A program made the position numbers and the translations under genes. The notes under the pieces were generated by a model. It did not search any database and had not been told where the DNA came from. It saw only the letters and a list, made by a program, of their open reading frames with translations. From contig CP064972.1 of the NCBI GenBank assembly GCA_016699405.1, positions 4,433,501-4,497,500 of the forward strand: DNA of 64,000 nucleotides. Direction: 5' to 3'. Origin of the DNA: Holophagales bacterium. GTDB taxonomy: Bacteria; Acidobacteriota; Thermoanaerobaculia; Multivoradales; JAGPDF01. Below, piece after piece: positions 18,509 to 27,591 of the stretch (positions within the stretch are counted from its first letter, which is position 1; every line of letters begins with the position of its first letter).

Positions 18509-20605
18509 ATGACCCGGTCGGTCCCGACCCTGCTCGTCCTCTGTTTCGCGGCCCTGATGGCTGCCGAGGTTCCTGCCTCCGCCCAGCCCACCTCGTGCAA
18601 CGCCGAGGTGAAGGTCTGGCCGCTCGGCCCCTCCTATGCCGTGGCGCTCGACGGCACCCGCGCGCTGCTCGGTCGCGGGCGTGAGCTCACCGTGGTGAGC
18701 ATCGCCGCACCGAACACGCAGCCGCTGCCGATCCTCGGCAGGGTGACGCTTCCGGGTCAGGTGCGAGCCATCGCCCTCTCGCCCACCGTGCCCGGCCTCG
18801 CGGCCGTGGCGATGGACACCGAAGGCGTCGCCCTCGTCGACGTCTCGACGCCATCGGCTCCGGTCATGACCCGTCACTTCGCGGTCGGCGGGCGCGCCTA
18901 CGGACTCGCCTTCGGTCCGACCGACGGGGGTTTCCTTCTTCCGCCGATCGAGATGCTCTTCGTCGCCCGCCTGAACCTGGGGATCCAGATCGTCGAGTAC
19001 GACAATCCGTCCGGAGCGGTCCTGCGCGGCAGCTTCACGCACACCTCGCCGTCGCAGAGCAACTCGGCCGACGTCGTCGTCGACCGCTTCGAGCTGGGCG
19101 CGGGGTTCTACGGCTATCGCGCCTTCGTGGCCGACCAGAACGCCGGTGTCACGGTGCTCAACGTGGCGAATCCCGACTTTCCGACGCTGATCGGCGGACC
19201 CATTGCGCTGAGCGGCTCGGCCGCCGCAAGGAGTCTTCTGCTGCACCGCGACGGGACCCTGCCGATCGGTCAGACCGACCGGCTGTTCGTCGCCGCCGGC
19301 AGCGCCGGCCTTCGTGCCTTCAGCATCGTGGGAGCTCAGCTCGCGACGCAGTACGCGCTGACCCTCCCGAACGCGCCCTACGACGTCGAAGACCTCGCGC
19401 GCGACGGCCTGCGGCTCGTCGCGGCGGCGAGCTACGGCGGCGCGCGGGTGATCGACATCTCCGATCTCGCCAACCTGACCCAGCTCGCGACCACCGGCAG
19501 CACCGCCGGGCGCGTGCACGGCGCCGCCGCCGGACCGGCGAACCTCTTCCTCGCCGCCGAGCAGGCGGGGTTGCTCTCCTACCAGATCGTCGCCGGGCCG
19601 CCGATGTCGCTCACCGTGCGCGCCTCCGTGCTCACCGCTGGCACCGCCTACGACGCCGCAGCCAACGACCGCTACGCCTTCGTCACCGACTTCTCCTTCG
19701 GGTTGAACGTCGTCGACCTGCTCGCGCCCGGCGGGCCGACGCAGGTCTCGCCGCCGTTCAGCTTCGGGTTCTCGGGCTTCTCGGTCGCGCTTTCGGGGAC
19801 GCTCGCCCTGGTCGGGGACTTCAACGGAAACCTCCACGTGCTCGACGTCTCCACGCCCAGCGCTCCGGCGGAGCTCGGCGTGGTCAACGTCACCACCGTG
19901 CCGGGCGGCTACCTCGGCTCCATCGCGGTGTCCGGGACGCACGCCTTCGTGACCGCGCTCAACGCCCAGCTCTTCGCCTCCGTCGACTTCTCGAATCCGG
20001 CGACACCCGTGGTCCAGGATACCGTTCCGCTCGGCGCCTCGCCCCGGGGCGTCGTCGTCAACGGCAACCTTGCCTACATCGCGCTCGACGGAAGCTCGCA
20101 GTTGGCGGTCGTCGACGTCGCGGATCCGGCCAACCTCGTTCTGCAGAGCGCGGCGCCGCTCAGCTCCGCGGCAAGCGATATCGCGCTCGGCGGCGGGATC
20201 GGGCTCCTCTCCCGCGGCAATCAGCTCACCACGCTCGGCCTCTCCTCCCCCGCCGTGCCGGTCGAGCTCGGCAGCACGTTGCTCACGGGGACCGGGGTCA
20301 ACTCGCTCGAGGTCGCCGCGGCACCGGGATTCGCCCACCTCGTGGGCTCGAGCATCGACCTGGCGATCGGCACGGTGGTCGGACAGGCGTTTGCCGTCGA
20401 TGTGCGCACGCCAGCCGCGCCGGTCGCCGTCGGCGCGATTCGCTCGCCCACCGTGCGCTCCATCGCACCTGCCGGAGACCGTCTGATCACCGCCAACCTC
20501 GACCTCGGCGTCACGCTGATCTCGAACTGCTCGATCGTCCTGCGCGACGGCTTCGAGGACGGCGCCGGTCTCCCCGGCCGCTGGAGCGCGAAAGCCGGGA
20601 GCTGA
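18509..20605 (+). CDS. Secreted LVIVD-repeat (beta-propeller) protein, copy 2
   Basis: A 698-residue paralogue of the gene at 15722. The signal peptide ends near VPASAQ, then PTSCNAEVKVWPLGPSYAVALDG opens the mature protein. Repeats such as HVLDVSTPSAPAELGVVNV and VVDVADPANLVLQSAAPL follow, and the C-terminus is VLRDGFEDGAGLPGRWSAKAGS. AGGAGAAG precedes the ATG at good distance. It is followed after 11 bp by the convergent intact partner-family gene. Protein divergence from copy 1 is far greater than that of the adjoining E1 fragment from the E1 gene, which suggests fast evolution of this protein or later gene conversion of the E1 end. Confidence 0.85.
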   Translation: MTRSVPTLLVLCFAALMAAEVPASAQPTSCNAEVKVWPLGPSYAVALDGTRALLGRGRELTVVSIAAPNTQPLPILGRVTLPGQVRAIALSPTVPGLAAVAMDTEGVALVDVSTPSAPVMTRHFAVGGRAYGLAFGPTDGGFLLPPIEMLFVARLNLGIQIVEYDNPSGAVLRGSFTHTSPSQSNSADVVVDRFELGAGFYGYRAFVADQNAGVTVLNVANPDFPTLIGGPIALSGSAAARSLLLHRDGTLPIGQTDRLFVAAGSAGLRAFSIVGAQLATQYALTLPNAPYDVEDLARDGLRLVAAASYGGARVIDISDLANLTQLATTGSTAGRVHGAAAGPANLFLAAEQAGLLSYQIVAGPPMSLTVRASVLTAGTAYDAAANDRYAFVTDFSFGLNVVDLLAPGGPTQVSPPFSFGFSGFSVALSGTLALVGDFNGNLHVLDVSTPSAPAELGVVNVTTVPGGYLGSIAVSGTHAFVTALNAQLFASVDFSNPATPVVQDTVPLGASPRGVVVNGNLAYIALDGSSQLAVVDVADPANLVLQSAAPLSSAASDIALGGGIGLLSRGNQLTTLGLSSPAVPVELGSTLLTGTGVNSLEVAAAPGFAHLVGSSIDLAIGTVVGQAFAVDVRTPAAPVAVGAIRSPTVRSIAPAGDRLITANLDLGVTLISNCSIVLRDGFEDGAGLPGRWSAKAGS

Positions 20606-20616
20606 GCGTCTCTCCG

Positions 20617-21615
20617 TCAGTCGACGCGGACGCCCAGCAGCTCGACCGGAAGAGCCCCCGCGTCCCACTCCAGACCGAAGAGCGTCGTCGAGTCGCCGCT
20701 GAGATCCGGGTTCGTCGCGACCGCGCCGTTCGTCGTGTTGATCGCGTAGATCTTCCAGTTCCCCCCCGAAGGCTGACCGGTGAAGTAGTAGCGATTGCCC
20801 GCGGGATCGAGCGTGTCGTTCCCGGAGGTCGTCAGCAGGCTCATGCCGGCGATCGGCGCGCCGAGCAGGGTCACTGCGCCGGTCGCGGGGTTGATCGTCG
20901 CCAGTTGACGGTCGAAGCTCCCGCCGACGCTCGCCAACGCGTAGAGCACCGCCTCGCCCGGATCGTACTCGAGGCCCTGGATGCCGTTGATCGTCGCCCC
21001 CGAGAGCACCGGACTGGTCACCACACCCGTCGCGGTGTCGACGGTGTAGATCCGCTCCGTCCCGCCAGGCGATCCGACGAAGAAATAGCGATTGCCAGCG
21101 GCGTCGAGGTCGTCGCCACCGGAGACCGACGGCAGGCTTCCGCCGGCAATCGGGGAGAAGAGCAGGGTCACCGCGCCGGTCGCGATGTCGACGGTGGCGA
21201 GTTGGCGGTCTCCGCTGGCGACGCTGGCGAGAGCGTAGAGCACCCCCTCGCCGTCGTCGTACTGGATGCCGTCGAGGCTCGTCGATCCACCGGAGAGGGT
21301 CGGCGAGCCGAGCACGGCGCCAGTCCCCGGATGGATGCGAAAGAGCTTCCAGGTCGAGCCAGCGTCGGTCGAGCCGACGAAGAAGAAGCGATTCCCCGTC
21401 GGGTCGAGCGCGTTGACCCCGCTCGACGTGGAGAGGGAAGAACCGCCGTTGATCGGGCTCCCCGGCAGGCTCACCGCTCCGGAGGCCGGGCTCACCGCCC
21501 CGACTTCGCGGTCGCCGGTGGGCACCAGAGCGAGCGTGGCCACGGATTGCGCGTTGGCCAGGCACGGAAGCGCGGACAGGGCGAGAAAGAGACGGACGAC
21601 GAGATCGCTCCGCAT
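20617..21615 (-). CDS. Secreted repeat protein of the partner family (intact copy)
   Basis: A 332-residue protein with a signal peptide (about residues 1-23, LSALPCLANAQ). It is followed by three to four repeats of about 75 residues built on ALDPTGNRFFFVGS..GSTWKLFRIHPGTGAV and YDDGEGVLYALASVASGDRQLATVDIATGAVTLL. It ends LPVELLGVRVD. The repeat reads like a beta-propeller blade that tallies properties over time, but no named family is certain. GGAGGAG lies seven bases before the ATG. Fragments of the same family occur at 17880-18094 and 42928-43530. In two cases it sits convergent with an LVIVD gene, so the two proteins may work together. Confidence 0.75.
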   Translation of the reverse strand: MRSDLVVRLFLALSALPCLANAQSVATLALVPTGDREVGAVSPASGAVSLPGSPINGGSSLSTSSGVNALDPTGNRFFFVGSTDAGSTWKLFRIHPGTGAVLGSPTLSGGSTSLDGIQYDDGEGVLYALASVASGDRQLATVDIATGAVTLLFSPIAGGSLPSVSGGDDLDAAGNRYFFVGSPGGTERIYTVDTATGVVTSPVLSGATINGIQGLEYDPGEAVLYALASVGGSFDRQLATINPATGAVTLLGAPIAGMSLLTTSGNDTLDPAGNRYYFTGQPSGGNWKIYAINTTNGAVATNPDLSGDSTTLFGLEWDAGALPVELLGVRVD

Positions 21616-21717
21616 CGGCTCCTCCTCTCGAGGTGTGCTGCCGTCCAAGGTACCACGGAAGGCGACAAAGGGATCTCGCGCCCTTCGGCTCGCCGACGGC
21701 CCACCTTGCCCGCGCTC

Positions 21718-21781
21718 CCCGCGCGCCTCGGCGAGCTGCGCGACGAAGCTCGTCACGCTGCCGTAGCCGAACGAGACGAGC
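21718..21781 (-). pseudogene. 64-bp copy of part of the MFS transporter gene
   Basis: This stretch repeats 24947-25010 with about three differences and encodes LVSFGYGSVTSFVAQLAEARG in the same frame as the MFS protein. No more of the MFS gene is present. The rest of 21616-21967 shows no gene that I can support. Confidence 0.8.
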
Positions 21782-21967
21782 GCGTGCCCGGGAACGTGAC
21801 GCAGGCCGCCGGCGTCAACTGCCGGCACCCGACGCCACGACCCGCCGTGAGGCTCGTTCCCCTCGAGCTCGGCCGGATTTCCGCCGCCCGTAGAGGGACG
21901 GCATCACGGGCTGGATTGCGCAGGCACCTCGAGGCTTTCGGGAACTCAGACGGGAGTCATTCTCACG

Positions 21968-23478
21968 TCCCGAAGGTCTCGATCGCTCTCGATCCCGGGA
22001 GTCTCCTGTGCCGTTGCCCTGCTGTTGGCGTCGCCGCCCGCGTTCGCTCAGCCCACCTCGTGCAACGCCGAAGTGCGCGTCTGGCCGCTCGGGCCCTCCT
22101 ACACCGCAGCCCTCGATGGCACCGTCGCTCTGTTCGGCCGCGGACGAGAGCTCGCGCTGGCCGACGTCAGCGACCCGCTGGTCACGCCCCCGATCGTCGG
22201 CAAGGTCACTCTGCCCGGACAGGTCGTCGCCATCGCCCTCTCGCCGACAGTGGCGGGCCTCGCGGCGGTGTCGATGGGAATCGAAGAAGTCGCTCTGGTC
22301 GACGACTCCTCGCCGTCTCGGCCGGTGATGACCCGCCACGTCGCGGTCGGCGGCCGCGCCGTGGGCCTCGCCTTCGGCCCGACCGACGGGGGCTTTCTGC
22401 AACCTCCAATCGAGCGGCTCTTCGTCACGCGCCGGAACCGTGGGGTCCAGATCGTCGAGTACGACCACCCGAGCGGTCCCATACCGCGCGGCAGCTCTGT
22501 CCACGGCACGCCCTACCGGAGCAACTCGACGGAGGTCGTGGTCGATCGCTTCGACCTCGGAGGCGGCGCCTACGCCGATCGCGCCTTCGTCGCCGATCAA
22601 ACGACCGGTCTGTCCGTGCTCGACGTGCCAACGCCGATGCTCCGCTGCTTTCCTCCGGTCCGTTCGTCCTCACCGGCTCGCTCGCCATCGTCGGCGACTC
22701 GTTCGGCAACGTCCACGTGATCGACGTCTCCAATCCCGCCTCGCCCACCGAATCGGGGGTGGTCAACATCGTGTCCGGCGTGGGCATCGAGTCGATCGCT
22801 TTGGCAGGTACACACGCCGACGCCTCCACCGGGCCGGCACAACAGGCCGCGATGATCGACGTCACCAATCCTTCCGCACCGACGGTTCCAGACAGCGTGG
22901 CGCTCGGCTTCTTCGCCGGGGAGGTGGCGCTCTCGGGACCGCACGCCTACGTCATCCTCAACAGTGCCACGCACGTGGCGGTGATCGACATTGCTGGCGC
23001 GACGAACCTCGTTCTCGTCAACCTGGTCTCGATCGGAACCGCGTACGCTGTCGACCTCGCAATTCGCGACGGGGTAGGCCTGTTTGCTCGCGGCGGCTCG
23101 TGCGTGACCGTCGGATCCGCCAACCCCGCGACCCCCAACGAGCTCGGCAGCATCGCCGCCACGGGAACCGCCCCATATCTCGCCTCGGCGGCCTCCGCAC
23201 CCGGCGTCGCCCATGCGGTCGGCACGGTGTTCGACGCGGCCCTGGGCACTTTCGTCGACCGCGCATTCGCCGTGGACGCTTGGACGCCAGCCGCTCCTGT
23301 CGCCGCGGGAGCAATCCCCGCGCCGATGGCCAGCGCGATGGCGCCTGCCGGGGACCGTCTGATCACCGCCAATCTGGACCTCGGGGCTGCCATCCTCTCC
23401 AGCTGCACGCTCGTCCTGCGCGATGGCTTCGAGGACGGCGTCGCGCTTCCGGGGCGACGGTCGGCTCGAGTGAGCCAG
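21968..23478 (+). pseudogene. Decayed third LVIVD-repeat gene
   Basis: The 5' part reads as a signal peptide (VAVALLLASPPAFAQ) and PTSCNAEVRVWPLGPSYTAALDG, closely matching copies 1 and 2, but no ATG precedes it. Near 22630 the sequence jumps from GLSVLDVPTP to SGPFVLTGSLAIVGDSFGN in another frame: about 200 codons present in the other copies are missing. The 3' part then runs to VLRDGFEDGVALPGRRSARV without a stop at the family position. Loss of the start, a large internal deletion with a frame change, and loss of the stop all indicate a pseudogene. Confidence 0.85.
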
Positions 23479-23503
23479 TCGCTGGACGGCCGAATCGACG
23501 GCT

Positions 23504-24409
23504 TCAGCCGTAGCTTTCCTGGTGGATTCGCGCCTTCGGCACGCCGAGCGCGTCGAGCGCCGCGAGCGCCGACTCGAGGAAGCGCGGCTTGGGCTCCTCG
23601 CCACGAGAGCGCGCCGCTTCTCGCTCCCACTTCGAAACCGCCGGCCCACAGGCGAAGACCTCGACCGCGCTCGGGTCCGGGACGAGCTCGCGCAAGGTCT
23701 CCAGCCTCAGTCTGCCTGGACGGACGTCTCGCCCCAACCGCTCCGGCCCGCTCTCGCGCGATAGCAGGTGAACGACGCGCAGGCGCTCCGGGAACTGTTG
23801 CTCGAGCTCGGCAAGCTGACGGCGGAAGATCACGTCCGCCCAGCTCTTGTTGCCGTAGACGAGCGTGTGCCGGAGACGCATGCCGGTGGCGAGCGCTTGC
23901 TTCAGGATGCTGAAGTTCGGTACCACTCCCGAACCGGCGCACAGGTGCAGGAGATGATCGGTGCGCGATTCGATGTCCGCCGGCAGGACGTAGGGCCCGC
24001 CGAAACCGGTCACCTGCATCCGCGTGCCGCGACCGGTTCGCCACACCAGCAACGGCGAGAGAAGCGGCGGGTACTTGGTGACACCCGGCAGGTACCGCTC
24101 TTCCTTGACGGTGATCGCGAGCATCTTCTCGTGCGGAGCCGACGAAAGCGAATAGGCCCGCGCCGGTTCACGTCGACCTTTGCACTCTTCGAAGTAGCGC
24201 GTGAAACGCTCGAGCGCCTCGAACTGCTGCGGCCGAATGGTGAGGAAATGCCCGGGCTGGTAGTCGAGCCGATCGTTGCCGGTGAAGAGCACCAACGTCG
24301 TGGTGTCGCTCGCCTCGACGACAACGTCGGCCACCATGACTTCCAGATCCTTGATCTTGGTTCGCGCTGTTGGCGTCCCGGCCTGCGTCTGTGCGTCCAT
24401 CGGCTCCAT
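23504..24409 (-). CDS. FAD/NAD(P)-dependent oxidoreductase of the ferredoxin-NADP reductase type
   Basis: A 301-residue protein with an FAD domain carrying RAYSLSSAPHE (flavin-binding RxYS motif) and an NAD(P) domain with LHLCAGSGVVPNFSILK and VFACGPAVSKWE. There is no ferredoxin or haem domain, so it would deliver electrons to a separate partner. CGAGGAGG lies just before the ATG at 24409. The C-terminus IHQESYG is typical. It is followed downstream by the decayed LVIVD gene on the other strand, and the MFS gene lies upstream on the same strand after 92 bp. Confidence 0.85.
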   Translation of the reverse strand: MEPMDAQTQAGTPTARTKIKDLEVMVADVVVEASDTTTLVLFTGNDRLDYQPGHFLTIRPQQFEALERFTRYFEECKGRREPARAYSLSSAPHEKMLAITVKEERYLPGVTKYPPLLSPLLVWRTGRGTRMQVTGFGGPYVLPADIESRTDHLLHLCAGSGVVPNFSILKQALATGMRLRHTLVYGNKSWADVIFRRQLAELEQQFPERLRVVHLLSRESGPERLGRDVRPGRLRLETLRELVPDPSAVEVFACGPAVSKWEREAARSRGEEPKPRFLESALAALDALGVPKARIHQESYG

Positions 24410-24501
24410 CCGCTTCCTCCTCGAGAGGTTTGGCGGAGGCTACCTACCTCGCCGGCTTCGCGATGTGGGGCCCGCGACAAGCGCTCGGCGCAGCGGCGGC
24501 C

Positions 24502-25665
24502 TCAGGAGGAGAAGCGCCGTTCGCTCCAGAGGAAGAACGGCCAGGCCGAAGCAGCCACCGCCGCGGCGATGGCAAAGGCGCCGCCGAACCCGAGACGTGC
24601 GGCGAGCGGTCCGAGCAACACCGAGCCCGAGCCGATGCCGACGTCGAAGGCCGCCAGCATCGCCCCGAAGGCGGCGCCACGACGATCCGCGCCGACTCGT
24701 CGCAGGACCTGCGCCGAGAAGGCCGGATAGAAGGTGGAGAAGCCACCGCCGAAGAGCACGGCGGCGATCGTCAGCGTGAGCCAGCCCTCGGCGAAGGGCA
24801 GAACCCCGAGCCCGGAGGCGACCAGCACGATGCACACCGGCACCGCCTGGCGCGCGCCGAAACGATCGAGCGAGGAGCCGAGGAGCGGGCGACAGACGAG
24901 CATCGTGCCGGCGAAGACGGTGAAGAAGATCCCGCGCGGAGTGATCCCGCGCGCCTCGGCGAGCTGCGCGACGAAGCTCGTCACGCCGCCGTAGCCGAAG
25001 GAGACGAGCAGGAGCGTGCCGGAGAAGGCGAGCGTCCTCCACTCCACCGTCCGCCACGAGAACAGGGCGGCGATCTCGGAGAGCTTCGCCGCCGGCGGCC
25101 TCCCGCTCTCGGGCAGCCGCAGCGCGAGCAGCGCGACCGCGAGGTAGAAGGCCACGATCGAGGCGCAGAGCCAGCCCCAGCCGAAGCCGGCGAGAGCGAA
25201 TCCGAGCGTCGGCGCCGAGGCGATGGCGAAGGTCGAAGCGAGGCCATGGTAGGCGATTCCCTCGGCGCGCCGCTCGATCGGCACGAGGTCGCTGACGTAG
25301 GCCGAGGCCGCCGTCAGCACGCTCGACCAGGCAATCCCGTGCGGCAGGGCGAGGAGCACGAGAAACTCCCAGCGCGGCACCACCGCGTAGAGAGCCCCGA
25401 GGACCGCGAGCACGAGCCCCGCCGCCGCCAGGACGCGCCGCCGCCCCAGGCGATCGGCGAGCGCGCCGGTCCACGGCGCCGAGAGCGCCGAGCCGTAGGT
25501 GAGCAGACCGAGGAAGAGACCGCTGGTCGCCGTCGAGCCGCCGAGCGCGCGAATGCGAAACGGTGCCGCCGGAAAGAGCTGGAACGAAGCCGCTGCCGCC
25601 GCGAAGGAGACGGCGCAGATGGCGAGGAAACGCGGCGTGAACAGCGGGTGACGAGAGGCAAGCAC
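24502..25665 (-). CDS. Major facilitator superfamily transporter
   Basis: A 387-residue membrane protein with about 12 hydrophobic segments. The loop-2/3 signature GALADRLGRRRVL lies after the second segment and a matching SSLDRFGARQAVPVC lies in the second half. The substrate cannot be told from sequence; the small size and balanced halves fit drug or sugar efflux types. A 64-bp piece of this gene was copied to 21718-21781. It is divergent from the universal stress protein gene, with 52 bp between the start codons. Confidence 0.85.
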   Translation of the reverse strand: MLASRHPLFTPRFLAICAVSFAAAAASFQLFPAAPFRIRALGGSTATSGLFLGLLTYGSALSAPWTGALADRLGRRRVLAAAGLVLAVLGALYAVVPRWEFLVLLALPHGIAWSSVLTAASAYVSDLVPIERRAEGIAYHGLASTFAIASAPTLGFALAGFGWGWLCASIVAFYLAVALLALRLPESGRPPAAKLSEIAALFSWRTVEWRTLAFSGTLLLVSFGYGGVTSFVAQLAEARGITPRGIFFTVFAGTMLVCRPLLGSSLDRFGARQAVPVCIVLVASGLGVLPFAEGWLTLTIAAVLFGGGFSTFYPAFSAQVLRRVGADRRGAAFGAMLAAFDVGIGSGSVLLGPLAARLGFGGAFAIAAAVAASAWPFFLWSERRFSS

Positions 25666-25705
25666 GGTCGCGGGCCGGGGAGGAGACTGTACCAGAGAGG
25701 GCTGC

Positions 25706-25711
25706 TACCCT
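25706..25711 (+). promoter_or_regulatory. -10 box of the universal stress protein gene, leaderless type
   Basis: TACCCT lies 12 to 7 bases before the ATG at 25718 with no room for a ribosome binding site. Confidence 0.5.
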
Positions 25712-25717
25712 AGATGC

Positions 25718-26179
25718 ATGTTCGACAACATCCTCGTACCGGTCGATTTCGCACCGAAGAACCACGGCGCTCTCGCCGTCGCTCGCGAGCTCGCGGGAGG
25801 GGGGCAGGTCACCCTCCTGCACGTCATCGAACGGATCGACGGTGACCTTCGCGACGACGATCCCGCCCGCATGCACACCCCTCGCGCGGTCGACGGAGAG
25901 GTCGACGAGGAGCTCGACCGTTTCTACGAGCGCCTGGAGGAACGGGCGCGCGAGCGGATGGAGACCATGCTCGCCGAGCTCGGCGACCGCCGCGTCGCGA
26001 CCCGTATCGTCTACGGACGTCGCGCCCACACCATCGTCGAGACGGCCGCCGAGCTCGACTGCGACCTGATCGTGATGAGCTCGCACCGCGTCTCTACCGC
26101 GCAGCCGGGCGCGGACTGGATCAGCATCAGCCACAAGGTGGCGATTCTCGCGGGCTGCCCGATCCTGCTGGTGAAGTAG
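25718..26179 (+). CDS. Universal stress protein (UspA family)
   Basis: A single-domain UspA protein of 153 residues with the opening MFDNILVPVDFAPKNHGAL and the closing hydrophobic strand AGCPILLVK. The ATP-binding pattern G-2x-G-9x-G(S/T) is not evident: the region after LIVMSSHR lacks the glycines, so it probably belongs to the type that does not bind ATP. The helix from about residue 55 to 85 is long and charged (EELDRFYERLEERARERME). It is a stand-alone gene divergent from the MFS gene, followed by the structured element at 26192. Confidence 0.85.
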   Translation: MFDNILVPVDFAPKNHGALAVARELAGGGQVTLLHVIERIDGDLRDDDPARMHTPRAVDGEVDEELDRFYERLEERARERMETMLAELGDRRVATRIVYGRRAHTIVETAAELDCDLIVMSSHRVSTAQPGADWISISHKVAILAGCPILLVK

Positions 26180-26191
26180 ACGGGACGTGCG

Positions 26192-26330
26192 AAAAGGAGG
26201 GGCGGCACCGGGATTGTCGGGATCCCGGTGCCGCGGAGGGAGGGTCGCCGTTCGGACCCACCGGAGCAGGCTCGGTCGGCTGCGACAACGCTAGTGCGCT
26301 CGCGCCCGCCGAAAAATGACACGACTCGCA
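26192..26330 (-). ncRNA. Candidate structured RNA element, copy 1, ending in a terminator hairpin
   Basis: Read on the minus strand it starts TGCGAGTCGTGTCAT, has a conserved block CGGCGACCCTCC, and ends in a 13-bp perfect stem (26202-26214 with 26222-26234) followed by CCCTCCTTTTC. The element aligns along its whole length with 40642-40776: the blocks GGAGG..GGGTCGCCG, GGACC, CG.TCG.CTG..CAA.GC and ATG.C.CGA.TCGCA (plus-strand sense) are shared in order. No good protein frame explains the match. It may be a small RNA or a shared 3' element; the strand is inferred from the U-tract. Confidence 0.45.
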
Positions 26331-26353
26331 CCCCCGCTGTGATCTCCTCCGCA

Positions 26354-26411
26354 TGGTGTCAGCCACCTCGTCAGCGCCGTCGAGTGGATGAGTCCTTGGT
26401 GCCAGGCACTT
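26354..26411. repeat. Pair of REP-like 15-mers beside the RAYT gene
   Basis: TGGTGTCAGCCACCT (26354-26368) and TGGTGCCAGGCACTT (26397-26411) are direct copies of the dispersed motif, 43 bases apart. The second continues as CTCCGGG like the copy at 13003. They lie between the structured element and the 3' end of the RAYT gene. The remainder of 26412-26650 shows nothing that I can identify. Confidence 0.65.
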
Positions 26412-26650
26412 CTCCGGGAACGGGGCCACTCCGGGTCGCACGGACGCCCGCTCATCCTCGCGGGCTCCGTCCAAGTGCGATTCTCGACCCAGCAATCGCC
26501 GGCCGCGCACGACCTGAGGCACTCCCCACCGAGAATGTCGAACGATCTCGACGCGCCTCTCCTCGCGGCCGCTCCACGGGCCGTCCACCGGTCATCCCCG
26601 CGCTTTGACTCGATCCACCCTCGAGGCCGCGCACCGAGCTCTCGTGGCCC

Positions 26651-27577
26651 TCAGCTGGGCGCTGCGCGAATGAAGCCACGAGAGGGCTGAAAGCAGCCAG
26701 CGGGGAATTCGACGGGAACACATCCCGCCCTCAGCGCGTCGGCGGCGCGGCGAAACGCCGCGACGAAGAGGCGATAGGCCGCGAGGAAAGCCAGGCGCCG
26801 CGCTCGCGTCGCCGCATGCACCCACGGTGCTGACCCGCGAGAGCTCTCGAGCGGCACCTCGTGCGGATCGTGGAGCATCACCTCGTGGGCTCCCGCTGGC
26901 CTCCCGTGACGGCTCTGTCGTGCCGCCGCAGCATCTCGCACGCGGGCCACGAGCTCCCCGACTCTCCTCTGTCGCTCTGTGGGCTCCAGATGACTCCACG
27001 CCGGCAGAGGGTCGAGGGTGACGAGCTCACGGGACTCGTCTCCCTCTCGATCGTCCCGTTCCGACCTTTCCCGGGGCGAACCCTTCGACGTCCGGTCGAT
27101 CCATCGACCCACCAGAGGCTCGTCGTGGAGCATCGCTCGCACACTGGTTGCACCGGGCCAGTCCTCCGGATCGGCGAAGAGGCCCTCCTTGCAACCTTGC
27201 TGCAGCAGGTAGAAGAGCCGCTCGACCTGGGCCTCCTGCTCGTCGCTCACCACGATCGACTGATATCGGCGCCCCCAGACCTTCTCGCGCCAAGCGTGAA
27301 TCCGTCCGACTTCCCGGGCCAACTTCGAATTGAGATAGCCCACGAAGCGGGCGAGTTGCTCGGCGTCACGTGCCCAGACCAGGAGGTGGTAGTGGTTGGA
27401 CAGGAAGGCGAATCCGCAGATCGACATTCCGTAGAGTCGCTGCGCGCGCCCGAGGACCCCGAGGGTCATCTCCCGCAACTCCCGGGAGGGCCGAAGTAGA
27501 AGCCTGGATTGGATCGTCCGCGCGGTGACCTCGACGAGGGCACCTCCGGGCGGCACATAGCGTAGTCGTCGTCCCAT
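26651..27577 (-). mobile_element. RAYT: REP-associated tyrosine (Y1 HUH) transposase
   Basis: A 308-residue protein of the IS200/IS605 TnpA-related RAYT group. It starts MGRRLRYVPPGGALVEVTAR, carries the HUH motif NHYHLLVW at about residue 70, and has WGRRYQSIVVSDEQ and the following EAQVERLFYLLQQGCKEGL, typical of RAYTs. The C-terminal ~150 residues are basic and not conserved with IS200. ATG 27577 was chosen because GGAG lies just before it; a TTG 18 bases upstream is the alternative. RAYTs are single-copy domesticated transposases that act on REP sequences, and copies of a 15-bp imperfect palindrome lie on both sides (26354-26411 and 27617-27654). Confidence 0.85.
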
Positions 27578-27591
27578 GTCTCCAGAAGACG

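Noticed and set aside
15722..23478. Repeats in this region as a CRISPR array
   Set aside because: Repeats are protein blade repeats of irregular length with no fixed spacer pattern, and no cas genes are present.
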